64,000 bases of DNA from CAWDMW01 sp963803575 (GTDB lineage Bacteria; Pseudomonadota; Alphaproteobacteria; Rickettsiales; UBA998): assembly GCA_963803575.1 (NCBI GenBank), contig CAWDMW010000002.1:868001-932000 (forward strand). The letters run 5' to 3'. Numbering within the stretch: position 1 is the stretch's first letter; each line of letters begins with the position of its first letter. The notes under the pieces are model-generated. The model was given only the letters and a program-made list of their open reading frames with translations, did no database searches and was not told where the DNA came from. Shown piece after piece: positions 52,533-61,801 of the stretch. The position numbers and the translations under genes were made by a program.

Positions 52533-52966
52533 TGATGTATAAGAATATTCTTTTTCCAATTGACGTAACGGAGCCTTCTTCCTGGAAAATTGCTTTGCCT
52601 GTAGTGTTGGAGCTGGTAGGAGCGTTTAAGTCTCAATTGCATATTATGACAGTGGTGCCGGAATATGGTATGAGTATTGTGTCTCAGTTCTTTCCGGATA
52701 AATCGGAAGATGCACTGATTAAAAGTGCGACTGATGCACTGCATAAATTTACGTCTGAACACATACCGCCCCATATTAATAAGCGTCATGTCATTACTCA
52801 GGGAACGGTGTATGAGGCTATTATTGAAGCGGCGGATCATATTAATGCAGACTTGACCGTGATGGCAGCGCATCGTCCTGAATTGAAAGACTATTTGCTT
52901 GGTCCTAACGCTGCGCGTGTAGTGCGTCACTCGGGTCGTTCCGTGTTGGTTGTTCGGGATCAGTAA
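52532..52966 (+). CDS. Universal stress protein (UspA family)
   Basis: A 144-residue protein of the Usp fold (YKNILFPIDVTEPS at the start, GPNAARVVRHSGRSVLVVRD at the end). The nucleotide-binding G-2x-G-9x-G(S/T) pattern is only partly kept. The start overlaps the TRAP permease stop, linking it to the transporter; Usp proteins bound to TRAP systems are known to tune transport. It ends four bases before kdsA. Confidence 0.88.
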   Translation: MMYKNILFPIDVTEPSSWKIALPVVLELVGAFKSQLHIMTVVPEYGMSIVSQFFPDKSEDALIKSATDALHKFTSEHIPPHINKRHVITQGTVYEAIIEAADHINADLTVMAAHRPELKDYLLGPNAARVVRHSGRSVLVVRDQ

Positions 52967-52970
52967 CCTT

Positions 52971-53804
52971 ATGAAAACAGTGACGCTGGGTAATATTCAG
53001 ATTAATCATGATCTGCCTTTTGCGCTGGTGGCAGGGCCATGCCAGATGGAGAGCAGGGATCACGCTATGGCCACTGCTGAACGCATCAAGGTCATTACAG
53101 ATAAGCTCAAAATCCCGTTTATTTACAAAACGTCATTTGATAAAGCAAATCGTTCAAGCGTTTCTGCCCAGCGTGGTGTAGGGATGGACGAAGCATTGCC
53201 GGTTTTTGAAGAAATTCGCACAACGTTTGGTTGCCCCGTACTCACTGACATACATAATGAGCAACAATGTGCTTCAGTGGCGGAAGTCGTAGATATATTA
53301 CAGATACCCGCTTTTCTGTGTCGTCAGACAGACCTGTTATTAGCCGCAGCGGCAACCGGGCGTACAGTGAATGTGAAAAAGGGGCAATTTCTGGCTCCAT
53401 GGGATGTAGGTAATATTATTGCAAAGCTGGAACATGGCGGATGTGACTCCATTATCTTAACAGAGCGTGGTGCATCATTTGGCTATAATACTCTTGTGAG
53501 TGATATGCGCTCGCTTAAAATTATGGCAGATCAGACTGGATACCCGGTCATGTTTGATGCAACGCATTCAGTTCAGCAGCCTGGCGGTTTGGGTAGCGCA
53601 TCTGGCGGCCAGCGTGAATTTGTTCCGTTACTGGCACGTAGTGCTGTAGCGGCAGGCGTGGCGGCACTCTTCATTGAAACGCATCAGGATCCTGATAATG
53701 CTCCAAGCGATGGGCCTTGTATGGTGCCGTTGGATGAGCTGGAAGCCTTATTACAACAATTACAACAACTTGACCATATTGTGAAACAGGGAGTCACATC
53801 ATGA
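52971..53804 (+). CDS. kdsA: 3-deoxy-8-phosphooctulonate synthase
   Basis: A 277-residue enzyme that condenses phosphoenolpyruvate with arabinose-5-phosphate to give KDO-8-phosphate for lipopolysaccharide. The start MKTVTLGNIQI fits the family. FALVAGPCQMES, FIYKTSFDKANRSS and the metal-site region MFDATHSVQQPGG are present. The Cys in AGPCQME and H in DATHS suggest a metal-dependent form, although that class is not settled by these alone. It overlaps eno by four bases. Confidence 0.94.
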   Translation: MKTVTLGNIQINHDLPFALVAGPCQMESRDHAMATAERIKVITDKLKIPFIYKTSFDKANRSSVSAQRGVGMDEALPVFEEIRTTFGCPVLTDIHNEQQCASVAEVVDILQIPAFLCRQTDLLLAAAATGRTVNVKKGQFLAPWDVGNIIAKLEHGGCDSIILTERGASFGYNTLVSDMRSLKIMADQTGYPVMFDATHSVQQPGGLGSASGGQREFVPLLARSAVAAGVAALFIETHQDPDNAPSDGPCMVPLDELEALLQQLQQLDHIVKQGVTS

Positions 53805-55081
53805 CAGCGATACTTGGCATACATGCACGTGAAATTTTAGATAGTCGTGGCAATCCAACCATAGAAGCAGAAGTGTTGCTGGAAGATGGCGCACTTGGTC
53901 GGGCTGCGGTTCCCTCAGGTGCTTCCACAGGCGCACTTGAAGCACTGGAATTGCGTGATGGAGACAAAGAGCGTTATCACGGCAAAGGTGTGCTGAAAGC
54001 AGTACAGCATGTCAATGCTGAAATTGCTGACGTGTTAACCGGTATGGATGGTGAAGACCAATTGGCCATTGATCGCATGATGATTGAGCTGGATGGTACG
54101 GACAATAAAGAACGCCTCGGTGCAAACGCAATATTGGCGGTTTCTATGGCGACTGCAAAGGCGGCGGCGCAGGCTGTTGGGCAGCCACTCTATCGCTATA
54201 TTGGTGGTACATTTGCGCGCACATTGCCTGTTCCCATGATGAACATCATCAACGGTGGCTCTCACGCGGACAACCCTGTAGATATTCAGGAATTCATGAT
54301 TATGCCTGTAGGCGCGGATAACTGCCGTGAAGCTATTCGTATGGGAGCCGAAATTTTTCACGTACTTAAAAAGGATTTGAAAGATGCGGGATATAATACG
54401 AATGTCGGGGATGAAGGCGGTTTTGCTCCTGCGTTAGAGAGTTCTGACAAAGCACTGTCTGTCATCATGAAAGCTATTGAACATGCCGGATATAAGCCGG
54501 GGCAGGATGTAGTGCTGGCATTGGATGCGGCTTCCAGCGAGTTTTATCATAATGGTCGTTATGAACTGAAAGGAGAAGGCAAGTCACTGGGTAGTGATGA
54601 GTTAGTGCGTTATTATGAAGACTTAGTGTCGAGATACCCTATTTTATCTATAGAAGACGGGTGTGCAGAAGATGACCACCAAGGGTGGTCTGCCCTAACG
54701 CAAGCGCTTGGCCGTAAAGTTCAACTGGTCGGTGATGACTTATTTGTCACAAATCCTACGATTCTAAAGAAAGGGATTGATGATGGTTTGGCTAATGCAG
54801 TGCTGGTGAAAGTCAATCAAATAGGTACCTTGTCTGAAACATTACATACCGTAGAAATGGCGCATCGTGCTGGCTATAAAGCAGTGATGTCTCATAGGTC
54901 TGGAGAAACAGAAGACGCTATTATTGCACAGCTTGCTGTTGGGACCAATTGTGGCCAAATTAAAACAGGTTCTTTGTCTCGTGCTGATCGTACAGCAAAA
55001 TATAACGAGCTACTACGCATAGAAGAAGAGTTGGATATTGACGGACTTTTTGATAATGGTGTTTTTGCAGCATATCGTTAA
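53801..55081 (+). CDS. eno: Enolase
   Basis: A 426-residue glycolytic enzyme that interconverts 2-phosphoglycerate and phosphoenolpyruvate, the substrate of the upstream KdsA. The signature ILVKVNQIGTLSET-like region, DEGGFAPALESS, ILSIEDGCAEDD and SHRSGETEDA are all present, with the catalytic Lys, Glu and Mg-binding Asp/Glu in place. Length is normal. kdsA, eno and ftsB follow each other closely, an order common in alphaproteobacteria. Confidence 0.96.
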   Translation: MTAILGIHAREILDSRGNPTIEAEVLLEDGALGRAAVPSGASTGALEALELRDGDKERYHGKGVLKAVQHVNAEIADVLTGMDGEDQLAIDRMMIELDGTDNKERLGANAILAVSMATAKAAAQAVGQPLYRYIGGTFARTLPVPMMNIINGGSHADNPVDIQEFMIMPVGADNCREAIRMGAEIFHVLKKDLKDAGYNTNVGDEGGFAPALESSDKALSVIMKAIEHAGYKPGQDVVLALDAASSEFYHNGRYELKGEGKSLGSDELVRYYEDLVSRYPILSIEDGCAEDDHQGWSALTQALGRKVQLVGDDLFVTNPTILKKGIDDGLANAVLVKVNQIGTLSETLHTVEMAHRAGYKAVMSHRSGETEDAIIAQLAVGTNCGQIKTGSLSRADRTAKYNELLRIEEELDIDGLFDNGVFAAYR

Positions 55082-55101
55082 TGGCATAGAGATTGCATGT
55101 G

Positions 55102-55413
55102 ATGCAAGAGATGTCCATCAACTATATAAGATTGTTTAAAACGTTTTTTCGCTCTTGCGGTATCGCTATTATGCTGGTGTATCTTGGGTTCCATCTTTTG
55201 CATGAAGATCAGGGGCTTGTTGGTAGAATTATACAAGACCATAAGCAACAACACCTGCAACAAGAACTGGAAGCCACGCATCGCCATCGCATGGAGCTGG
55301 AACGTAATGTAGCACTCATGAAGAGCGATACGATTGATCCTGATTTACTGGATGAATTGGCGCGTCGTCAGTTACCTGTGGTGGGGGATCGCCAGATTAT
55401 AATGCTAAAATAG
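55102..55413 (+). CDS. ftsB: FtsB/DivIC-type septum formation initiator
   Basis: A 103-residue protein with one N-terminal membrane segment (GIAIMLVYLGFHLL) and a coiled coil (HKQQHLQQELEATHRHRMELERNV is the visible helix, in parts). The end pattern DPDLLDELARRQL is that of septum formation initiators. It should join FtsL and FtsQ in the divisome. Start choice among TTG 55093, ATG 55102 and ATG 55111 is uncertain. Its position between eno and pdhA is the usual one in this class. Confidence 0.88.
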   Translation: MQEMSINYIRLFKTFFRSCGIAIMLVYLGFHLLHEDQGLVGRIIQDHKQQHLQQELEATHRHRMELERNVALMKSDTIDPDLLDELARRQLPVVGDRQIIMLK

Positions 55414-55528
55414 GCGGGTGCAGCCCGTTTTTGCTGTTGCAAATTCAGGATTGCCTGCCATAATACACCCCAAATGATGCTGCAATACTTGCATCATTGT
55501 TTGGAAATAAAGTAATGCAGGTTCAGAG

Positions 55529-56545
55529 ATGGCTGGAAGAAACGCAGAGAGAAAAACAGATATGGCACTAGATAACGTTCCCTCCAATGAGCAGCTAATG
55601 CATATATATAAAGATATGCTAACTATTCGTCGTTTTGAGGAGAAAGCAGGGCAGCTTTATGGAATGGGACTGATCGGAGGGTTTTGCCATCTTTATATTG
55701 GTCAGGAAGCCGTGGTTGTTGGTATGCAATCTGCCCTGATTGAAGGCGATGCTGTTGTGACGACATACCGAGATCATGGCCATATGATTGCCTGCGGTAT
55801 GGATCCTAAAGGTGTAATGTCTGAACTGACCGGACGTAGTGATGGGTATTCCAAAGGTAAAGGCGGCTCGATGCATATGTTTTCCACCGAAAAGCATTTT
55901 TATGGTGGTCATGGTATTGTGGGTGCATCCGTTCCCATTGGTACAGGTATTGCGTTTGCTAACCAGTATCGCTCTAATGGTAATATTAGCTTGACGTATT
56001 TCGGGGATGGCGCAGCAAATCAGGGGCAGGTTTACGAGGCGTTTAATATGGCGGCCTTATGGAATTTGCCATGTATTTTTATCATTGAAAATAATGAATA
56101 CGGTATGGGAACATCCACTAAGCGAGCCAGTTCAAACACAGAGTTTTTCCGTCGCGGTGAAGCGTTTGGCATACCTGGCAAGCAGGTGAATGGTATGGAT
56201 GTTTTGGAAGTGGCGCGTGTTGCTAAAGACATCGTAGAACATGTGCGTTCAGGTAAAGGGCCATATTTATTGGAAATGAAAACCTATCGTTATCGTGGAC
56301 ATTCTATGTCGGATCCGGCGAAATATCGTTCTAAAGAAGAAGTTCAGTCGTATAAAGAGCAAAAAGATCCTATCAATAGTATGAAAGAATGGATGATTGC
56401 CGAAAACATTTCAGATGAAGAAAGTTTGAAAGCGATAGATAAAGAAATTAAAGCACTGATTGCGGATGCGGCAGAGTTTGCTAAAAATTCGCCAGAACCC
56501 GATGAGTCAGAGCTTTGGACAGATGTGTTAGTGGAGGATAAATAG
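55529..56545 (+). CDS. pdhA: Pyruvate dehydrogenase E1 alpha subunit
   Basis: A 338-residue thiamine-diphosphate enzyme subunit that starts oxidative decarboxylation of pyruvate. The ThDP motif begins GDGAANQGQVYEAFNMA, and the phosphorylation-loop-like region YRYRGHSMSDPAKYRS is present. AGG seven bases before ATG 55529 supports this start; ATG 55562 is an alternative. pdhB follows after one base. The gene is intact. Confidence 0.95.
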   Translation: MAGRNAERKTDMALDNVPSNEQLMHIYKDMLTIRRFEEKAGQLYGMGLIGGFCHLYIGQEAVVVGMQSALIEGDAVVTTYRDHGHMIACGMDPKGVMSELTGRSDGYSKGKGGSMHMFSTEKHFYGGHGIVGASVPIGTGIAFANQYRSNGNISLTYFGDGAANQGQVYEAFNMAALWNLPCIFIIENNEYGMGTSTKRASSNTEFFRRGEAFGIPGKQVNGMDVLEVARVAKDIVEHVRSGKGPYLLEMKTYRYRGHSMSDPAKYRSKEEVQSYKEQKDPINSMKEWMIAENISDEESLKAIDKEIKALIADAAEFAKNSPEPDESELWTDVLVEDK

Positions 56546-56546
56546 A

Positions 56547-57542
56547 ATGACGATAGAACAAACAGTGCGTGTAGCGCTACGAGATGCCATGGCAGAAGAA
56601 ATGCGTCGTGATGAAGACGTGCTTGTCATGGGCGAAGAAGTGGCTGAATATCAAGGCGCCTATAAGGTGACCGAAGGCTTGTTAGCAGAATTTGGTGAAC
56701 GTCGTGTAATTGATACGCCGATCACGGAGCATGGTTTTGCCGGTCTGGCTGTTGGTGCTGCAATGACAGGATTAAAACCAGTTGTTGAGTTTATGACTTG
56801 GAATTTTGCCATGCAGGCTATTGACCACATTATTAACTCTGCTGCCAAAACACACTATATGTCTGGTGGGCAAATTCGTTGCCCGATGGTGTTTAGGGGG
56901 CCTAATGGTGCAGCCTCTCGGGTTGGCGCGCAGCATTCGCAATGCTATGCTAGCTGGTACGCTCACGTCCCTGGAATGAAAGTGATTGCCCCTTATGACA
57001 GTGCTGATTGCAAAGGTTTGTTAAAAGCAGCCATACGCGATCCGAACCCTGTAGTTTTCCTTGAAAATGAACTGCTTTACGGCGAAAAGTTTGATATGCC
57101 CGAAGATGACGATTATGTCGTTCCTATCGGTAAAGCAGCTGTTAAGCGCGAAGGAAGTGATGTGACGCTGATTGCGTTTTCCATTATGGTTGGCAAAGCG
57201 TTGGAAGCTGCCGACATATTGGAAAAGGAAGGTATCAGTGCTGAAGTAATTGACTTAAGAACACTTCGTCCGCTTGATATTGATACAATTGTGGCATCCG
57301 TTAAAAAGACAAGTCGCTGTGTGTCGGTAGAAGAGGGATGGCCTGTAGCGGGTATAGGGTCTGAAATCGCGGCTATTATTAATGAGCATTGCTTCGACTG
57401 GCTGGATGCTCCGGCTAAGCGCGTATGTGGGATAGATGTGCCGTTGCCTTATGCTGCAAATCTTGAGCAACTAGCTTTACCACAGGTGAATATGGTTGTT
57501 GAAGCAGCTAGAGACTGTTGTTATCGTAAAGCTGCTGCCTAA
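56547..57542 (+). CDS. pdhB: Pyruvate dehydrogenase E1 beta subunit
   Basis: A 331-residue partner of PdhA (EMRRDEDVLVMGEEVAEYQGA; GLAVGAAMTGLKPVVEFMT; RVGAQHSQCYASW). It lacks the N-terminal lipoyl domain that many alphaproteobacterial PdhB proteins carry, so the lipoyl group must come only from PdhC. The stop overlaps the start of the following SIMPL gene. Confidence 0.95.
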   Translation: MTIEQTVRVALRDAMAEEMRRDEDVLVMGEEVAEYQGAYKVTEGLLAEFGERRVIDTPITEHGFAGLAVGAAMTGLKPVVEFMTWNFAMQAIDHIINSAAKTHYMSGGQIRCPMVFRGPNGAASRVGAQHSQCYASWYAHVPGMKVIAPYDSADCKGLLKAAIRDPNPVVFLENELLYGEKFDMPEDDDYVVPIGKAAVKREGSDVTLIAFSIMVGKALEAADILEKEGISAEVIDLRTLRPLDIDTIVASVKKTSRCVSVEEGWPVAGIGSEIAAIINEHCFDWLDAPAKRVCGIDVPLPYAANLEQLALPQVNMVVEAARDCCYRKAAA

Positions 57543-58234
57543 TGTTCAAGCGGTTTGCATACGTGTTATGTAGTATTGCTGCGTTATGGAGTCATGCGGC
57601 TTTAAGTAACGAGACGCGTAAAGTAACGGTATCTGCTTCGCATACGTTGGAAGCTGCCCCCGATATTGCAACTATTCAGGTGACTGCGTTTGGTGAAGCC
57701 CCCACACTTGACGCTGCAAAAAAGAAAGCTGATGCTAAATTACAAGATATACGTACTGTATCATTAGAGCATGAGATTGAAGAACACCGCTTAACCACAA
57801 CAAGTATATCAATTCAGCCGCAATATCACTATAGTGAAGAAGATGCTCGCCAACTGACAGGGTTTCATGCGTCCTATCATGTTAACATAGTTGTTACAGA
57901 TATTGCGCAAATTGGTTCGTTGCTGGAATCGTATGTTGCCAAGGGAATTGATCGTGTAGGGCAGGTGGAATATGCTTTGAAAAACCCTGATAGACTTACA
58001 CTTGAAGCGCTAGAGCAAGCAGTAGACAAAGCACATAAAAAAGCGCAGTCCATCGCACAAGCCGCAAATGTTGCTTTAAGTGACCCGATAAACATTCAAG
58101 AGAATGCACAACATTCACTGGTTCGCCGTACGTATCATGCGTCTCGGATGGCTGACGCAGAGATGTCGGTTGCTCCACCTACGGGAAAACTCGACGTAAA
58201 AGCAGGGGTCACTGTAACATATGGCTTGCAGTAA
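57542..58234 (+). CDS. SIMPL-domain (DUF541) periplasmic protein
   Basis: A 230-residue exported protein with a signal peptide (about 1-21) and the SIMPL domain: VTVSASHTLEAAPDIATIQV at the start, TTTSISIQPQY in the middle and VTYGLQ at the end. SIMPL proteins such as BP26 form channel-like periplasmic oligomers and are linked to oxidative stress tolerance. It overlaps pdhB by one base and sits between pdhB and pdhC, an unexpected place for an exported protein. Confidence 0.88.
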   Translation: MFKRFAYVLCSIAALWSHAALSNETRKVTVSASHTLEAAPDIATIQVTAFGEAPTLDAAKKKADAKLQDIRTVSLEHEIEEHRLTTTSISIQPQYHYSEEDARQLTGFHASYHVNIVVTDIAQIGSLLESYVAKGIDRVGQVEYALKNPDRLTLEALEQAVDKAHKKAQSIAQAANVALSDPINIQENAQHSLVRRTYHASRMADAEMSVAPPTGKLDVKAGVTVTYGLQ

Positions 58235-58291
58235 TGACTCAGATATGTCTTATAGATAACCTTATAAACAATACAAACATAAAGGAATGCC

Positions 58292-59575
58292 ATGCCAATT
58301 GAAGTGTTGATGCCAGCTCTTTCACCGACAATGACAGAAGGAACACTCGCCAAATGGGTGAAAAAAGAAGGTGACTCAATTCAGTCTGGTGATGTGATTG
58401 CAGAAATTGAAACAGATAAAGCAACCATGGAAGTGGAGGCTGTTGACGAGGGAACTCTAGGGAAGATTTTGGTCTCAGAAGGGACAGAGTCTGTTCCTGT
58501 GAATCAGTTAATTGCTTTGTTGCTTGAAGAAGATGAGAATGCTGACGCGCTGGATGGTTATGAAGCTAGTGGAAGTGCATCAGTTGCCCAACCTCCTGCT
58601 CAGGACGATCACAATAGCGAGGCTTCAGATGTAGCGGAAACAAAACTTTCTTGCGGGGAGGATGTGGATAACCGCGTTTTTGCAAGCCCACTCGCACGTC
58701 GCATTGCAGGGCAGGAAAACGTTGATATATCAGCTATTTCAGGAACGGGTCCTTATGGCCGGGTGATTCGTGCTGACGTTGAAGATGCTATGGCCAATGG
58801 TATCTCTAAAAGTTCAAGCAGTTCAGTGTCTAATGAATCGTCGCTATCTGCCGGCCGTAATGCTACAGAATATACCGCTATTCCAAACTCTGGTATGCGT
58901 AAAACTATCGCGAAGCGCCTGACAGAATCTAAGCAAAATGTACCTCACTTTTACTTATCTGTTGACTGCACGTTAGATGAGTTGTTAAGCGCAAGAAAAG
59001 CGTTAAACAATGCTGCGGCAAACGCAGTGAAAAAGGATGAAAAGCCAGCTTATAAGTTATCTGTTAACGACATGGTGATTAAAGCAGTGGCGATGGCGTT
59101 GCGTGATGTGCCTGCTGCTAACGCTTCTTGGACCGACGATGCGATTCATCAATATAATAATGTCGATATCTCTGTTGCTGTCGCACTGGATGGTGGGCTG
59201 ATTACTCCAATTGTGAAAAACGCAGATCAGAAAGGACTGTCGCAGATTTCTAACGAAGCTAAAGATCTGATTTCGCGTGCTAGAACGGGGAAACTGCAAC
59301 CTTCAGAATATCAAGGGGGTGGCTTTTCAATCTCAAACCTCGGGATGTACGGTATAAAGAGCTTTAATGCTATTATTAACCCGCCTCAAGGATGTATTCT
59401 GGCTATCGGTGCCGGGGAAGAGCGTGTTATAGCTAAAGACGGGCAGTTCATAGCCGTGACTGCCATGACTGTTACACTATCATGCGACCATCGTGTGGTG
59501 GATGGTGCAGTTGGCGCAGAATTTTTAGCCGCCTTCAAGAAATATATTGAGCATCCAGTGATGATGCTAGCGTAA
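58292..59575 (+). CDS. pdhC: Dihydrolipoamide acetyltransferase (PDH E2)
   Basis: A 427-residue E2 core. A single lipoyl domain carries the target Lys K43 (TDKATMEVEA). The E1/E3-binding domain is ASPLARRIAGQENVDIS, and the catalytic domain ends with the HxxxDG motif in CDHRVVDGAVG. Ser/Ala-rich linkers join them. It transfers the acetyl group to CoA and forms the scaffold of the complex. A 57-base gap separates it from the SIMPL gene. Confidence 0.95.
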   Translation: MPIEVLMPALSPTMTEGTLAKWVKKEGDSIQSGDVIAEIETDKATMEVEAVDEGTLGKILVSEGTESVPVNQLIALLLEEDENADALDGYEASGSASVAQPPAQDDHNSEASDVAETKLSCGEDVDNRVFASPLARRIAGQENVDISAISGTGPYGRVIRADVEDAMANGISKSSSSSVSNESSLSAGRNATEYTAIPNSGMRKTIAKRLTESKQNVPHFYLSVDCTLDELLSARKALNNAAANAVKKDEKPAYKLSVNDMVIKAVAMALRDVPAANASWTDDAIHQYNNVDISVAVALDGGLITPIVKNADQKGLSQISNEAKDLISRARTGKLQPSEYQGGGFSISNLGMYGIKSFNAIINPPQGCILAIGAGEERVIAKDGQFIAVTAMTVTLSCDHRVVDGAVGAEFLAAFKKYIEHPVMMLA

Positions 59576-59602
59576 CATAGTTAAATAGAACATAAGGATA
59601 AT

Positions 59603-61000
59603 ATGATGGCAGATGCATTTGACGTAGCAATTATTGGTGGTGGCCCTGGCGGGTATGTGGCTGCAATACGAGCCAGCCAGCTGGGGCTGAAAACTGTTGT
59701 GATTGAACGTGAACATATGGGAGGGATTTGTCTTAATTGGGGATGTATTCCGACCAAAGCATTGCTGAAATCATCAGAAGTGCATCACCTGCTGCACTCG
59801 CTTGATGAATATGGATTTTCCGTGGACAATATATCCTTTGATTTTGAAAAAATCGTTGCTCGTTCGCGCGCTGTTTCTTCTCAGCTGACTAAAGGCATCA
59901 GTCACTTAATGAAGAAAAATAAGGTAAAGGTCATAGATGGACATGCTTCATTAGCTGGTAATGGGACTATTACGGTAAAAGGTGCTAAGCAAAATGAAAC
60001 GGTTAAAGCGAAACATATCATTATTGCCACCGGTGCAAGAGCCAGATCGCTGCCTGGTCTTGAGCCAGACTGTAAGTTAATCTGGACATATAAGGAAGCA
60101 ATGACTCCAAAAGCATTACCGTCATCACTTGCTGTTGTTGGATCAGGCGCTATTGGTGCAGAGTTTGCTAGTTTCTACCAGAATATGGGGACAAACGTTA
60201 CATTGATAGAAGTACAAGATAGTATTTTACCTGTAGAAGATAAAGAAATCTCAGATATTGTGAAAAAACAGTTTGAGAAACAAGGCATGGATATCAAGAC
60301 ATCTGCAGTCGTTAAGTCGTTTAAGAAGGCGGATAACCATGTTAATGTGACGTATGAGATGAATGGTAAATCACATCAGCTTGATGTTGACCGCGTGATT
60401 ATGGCGGTAGGTATCACGGGGAATACCGAAAATATCGGGCTTGAACATACCAACGTGAAAGTTGATCGCGGTCATATCACCATCAATGAATGGTGTGAAA
60501 CAGCACAGCAAGGTGTGTACGCCATAGGCGATGTGACTGGTGCGCCATGGCTAGCTCATAAAGCAACCCATGAAGGCGTGATCTGTGTTGAGAAAATAGC
60601 CGGAGTCAAAGGCGTTCATCCTTTGAAAGTTGAAAATATTCCTGGATGTACGTACTGTCGTCCGCAAGTTGCAAGTGTTGGATTGACTGAACGTGCGGCT
60701 AAAGAAAAAGGGCATAAAGTCAAAGTTGGCCGGTTCCCATTTATGGGAAATGGAAAAGCCATTGCAATGGGTGAGCCAGAAGGGCTAATCAAGACCGTAT
60801 TTGATGAAAAAACTGGTGAATTGCTTGGTGCCCATATGGTTGGTACTGAAGTGACTGAGATGATTCAGGGGTATGGCGTAGCAAAAACACTTGAAACGAC
60901 TGAGCAAGAATTGATGCATACTGTTTTCCCACATCCTACATTATCTGAAATGATGCACGAATCAGTGCTTGATGCATACGGAAAAGTAATTCACATGTAG
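59603..61000 (+). CDS. lpdA: Dihydrolipoamide dehydrogenase
   Basis: A 465-residue flavoprotein that reoxidises the lipoyl arm and makes NADH. FAD-binding GGGPGGYVAAIRA, the redox disulfide GICLNWGCIPTK, NAD-binding VVGSGAIGAEFA and the dimer-interface base FPHPTLSEM are all present. AAGGA precedes ATG 59603; a second ATG follows at 59606. It ends the pdh operon. Confidence 0.96.
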   Translation: MMADAFDVAIIGGGPGGYVAAIRASQLGLKTVVIEREHMGGICLNWGCIPTKALLKSSEVHHLLHSLDEYGFSVDNISFDFEKIVARSRAVSSQLTKGISHLMKKNKVKVIDGHASLAGNGTITVKGAKQNETVKAKHIIIATGARARSLPGLEPDCKLIWTYKEAMTPKALPSSLAVVGSGAIGAEFASFYQNMGTNVTLIEVQDSILPVEDKEISDIVKKQFEKQGMDIKTSAVVKSFKKADNHVNVTYEMNGKSHQLDVDRVIMAVGITGNTENIGLEHTNVKVDRGHITINEWCETAQQGVYAIGDVTGAPWLAHKATHEGVICVEKIAGVKGVHPLKVENIPGCTYCRPQVASVGLTERAAKEKGHKVKVGRFPFMGNGKAIAMGEPEGLIKTVFDEKTGELLGAHMVGTEVTEMIQGYGVAKTLETTEQELMHTVFPHPTLSEMMHESVLDAYGKVIHM

Positions 61001-61063
61001 TAGCGTTAGAACGCGTATGCTAGCATATGCATAAAGCTATCAATATCGTAGAGATAAGAAACT

Positions 61064-61468
61064 GTGTTAGGCATTATACTCATAACCCATGGTGATCTAG
61101 GTCGTGCATACCTAGAGGTTGCAGAGCAAATGCTTGGCAGGCAGCAGCATGCGGAATATGTTAGCTACACTATTGGTGAGGACATGGAGACGTTTCGCGA
61201 ACGTGTGGCTCATGCTACTCGTTCAGTGGACCAGGGCAGAGGAGTTATCATGATGACAGACATGTTTGGTGGCGTACCGTCTAATCTTGCAATGTCTGTT
61301 GTATATAGTCAGTATATTGAAGTGATTTCCGGTTTAAATTTAAACATGCTGCTCAAAGTGTTAACAACCCGTGAAGTCCTATCTATCAAAGAAACGGTGC
61401 AGGAAGCCTCGTCTGCTGCCAAAAAATACGTTTATATATTAAGCGACATCATGGAATCAGCTGAGTAA
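61064..61468 (+). CDS. PTS EIIA component, mannose family
   Basis: A 134-residue EIIA(Man)-type protein. The phospho-accepting His is in ILITHGDLGR (H9), and GVIMMTDMFGGVPSNLA is the family's second landmark. It starts at GTG. In alphaproteobacteria such proteins belong to a regulatory nitrogen/carbon PTS with HPr and HPr kinase rather than to sugar uptake. Neither partner is next to it here. The CHMI-family isomerase gene follows after three bases. Confidence 0.88.
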   Translation: MLGIILITHGDLGRAYLEVAEQMLGRQQHAEYVSYTIGEDMETFRERVAHATRSVDQGRGVIMMTDMFGGVPSNLAMSVVYSQYIEVISGLNLNMLLKVLTTREVLSIKETVQEASSAAKKYVYILSDIMESAE

Positions 61469-61471
61469 AAT

Positions 61472-61798
61472 ATGCCTCACATTATTATTGAACATTCAGA
61501 TAACCTGGAAACAAACGCAACACATATTATGCGTGTGGTTTACGACGTTGTTATAGACAGCCAGTTATTTTCACCTGAGGCAGTGAAGGGAAGGACTGTT
61601 TCTTTTAGGCATTGGCTTTTGCCGGGCAACGCCCAACATTTCGTGCATATCACTATTGCTATTTTAAGTGGTCGTACCGTAAAAAATCGTACCGAATTAT
61701 CCCAAGCTGTATTTAAAGCTGTAACTGATCTTAATGTATCTATTGATAAAATCTCTGTTGATATACGGGAAATGTGTGCAGAAACATATTGCAAATAA
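61472..61798 (+). CDS. 5-carboxymethyl-2-hydroxymuconate isomerase-family protein
   Basis: A 108-residue protein of the tautomerase superfamily. Pro2 after the initiator Met in MPHIIIEHSDNL is the catalytic base of the family. CHMI acts in homoprotocatechuate breakdown, but no other gene of that route is present, so the true substrate is open. It converges on trpA with three bases between stops. Confidence 0.8.
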   Translation: MPHIIIEHSDNLETNATHIMRVVYDVVIDSQLFSPEAVKGRTVSFRHWLLPGNAQHFVHITIAILSGRTVKNRTELSQAVFKAVTDLNVSIDKISVDIREMCAETYCK

Positions 61799-61801
61799 TG
61801 T

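Noticed and set aside
52950..52971. Longer start for KdsA at 52950 and similar upstream starts for icd, lolD, purB and the S11 peptidase.
   Set aside because: Family N-termini, overlaps or ribosome-binding sites favour the shorter starts used.
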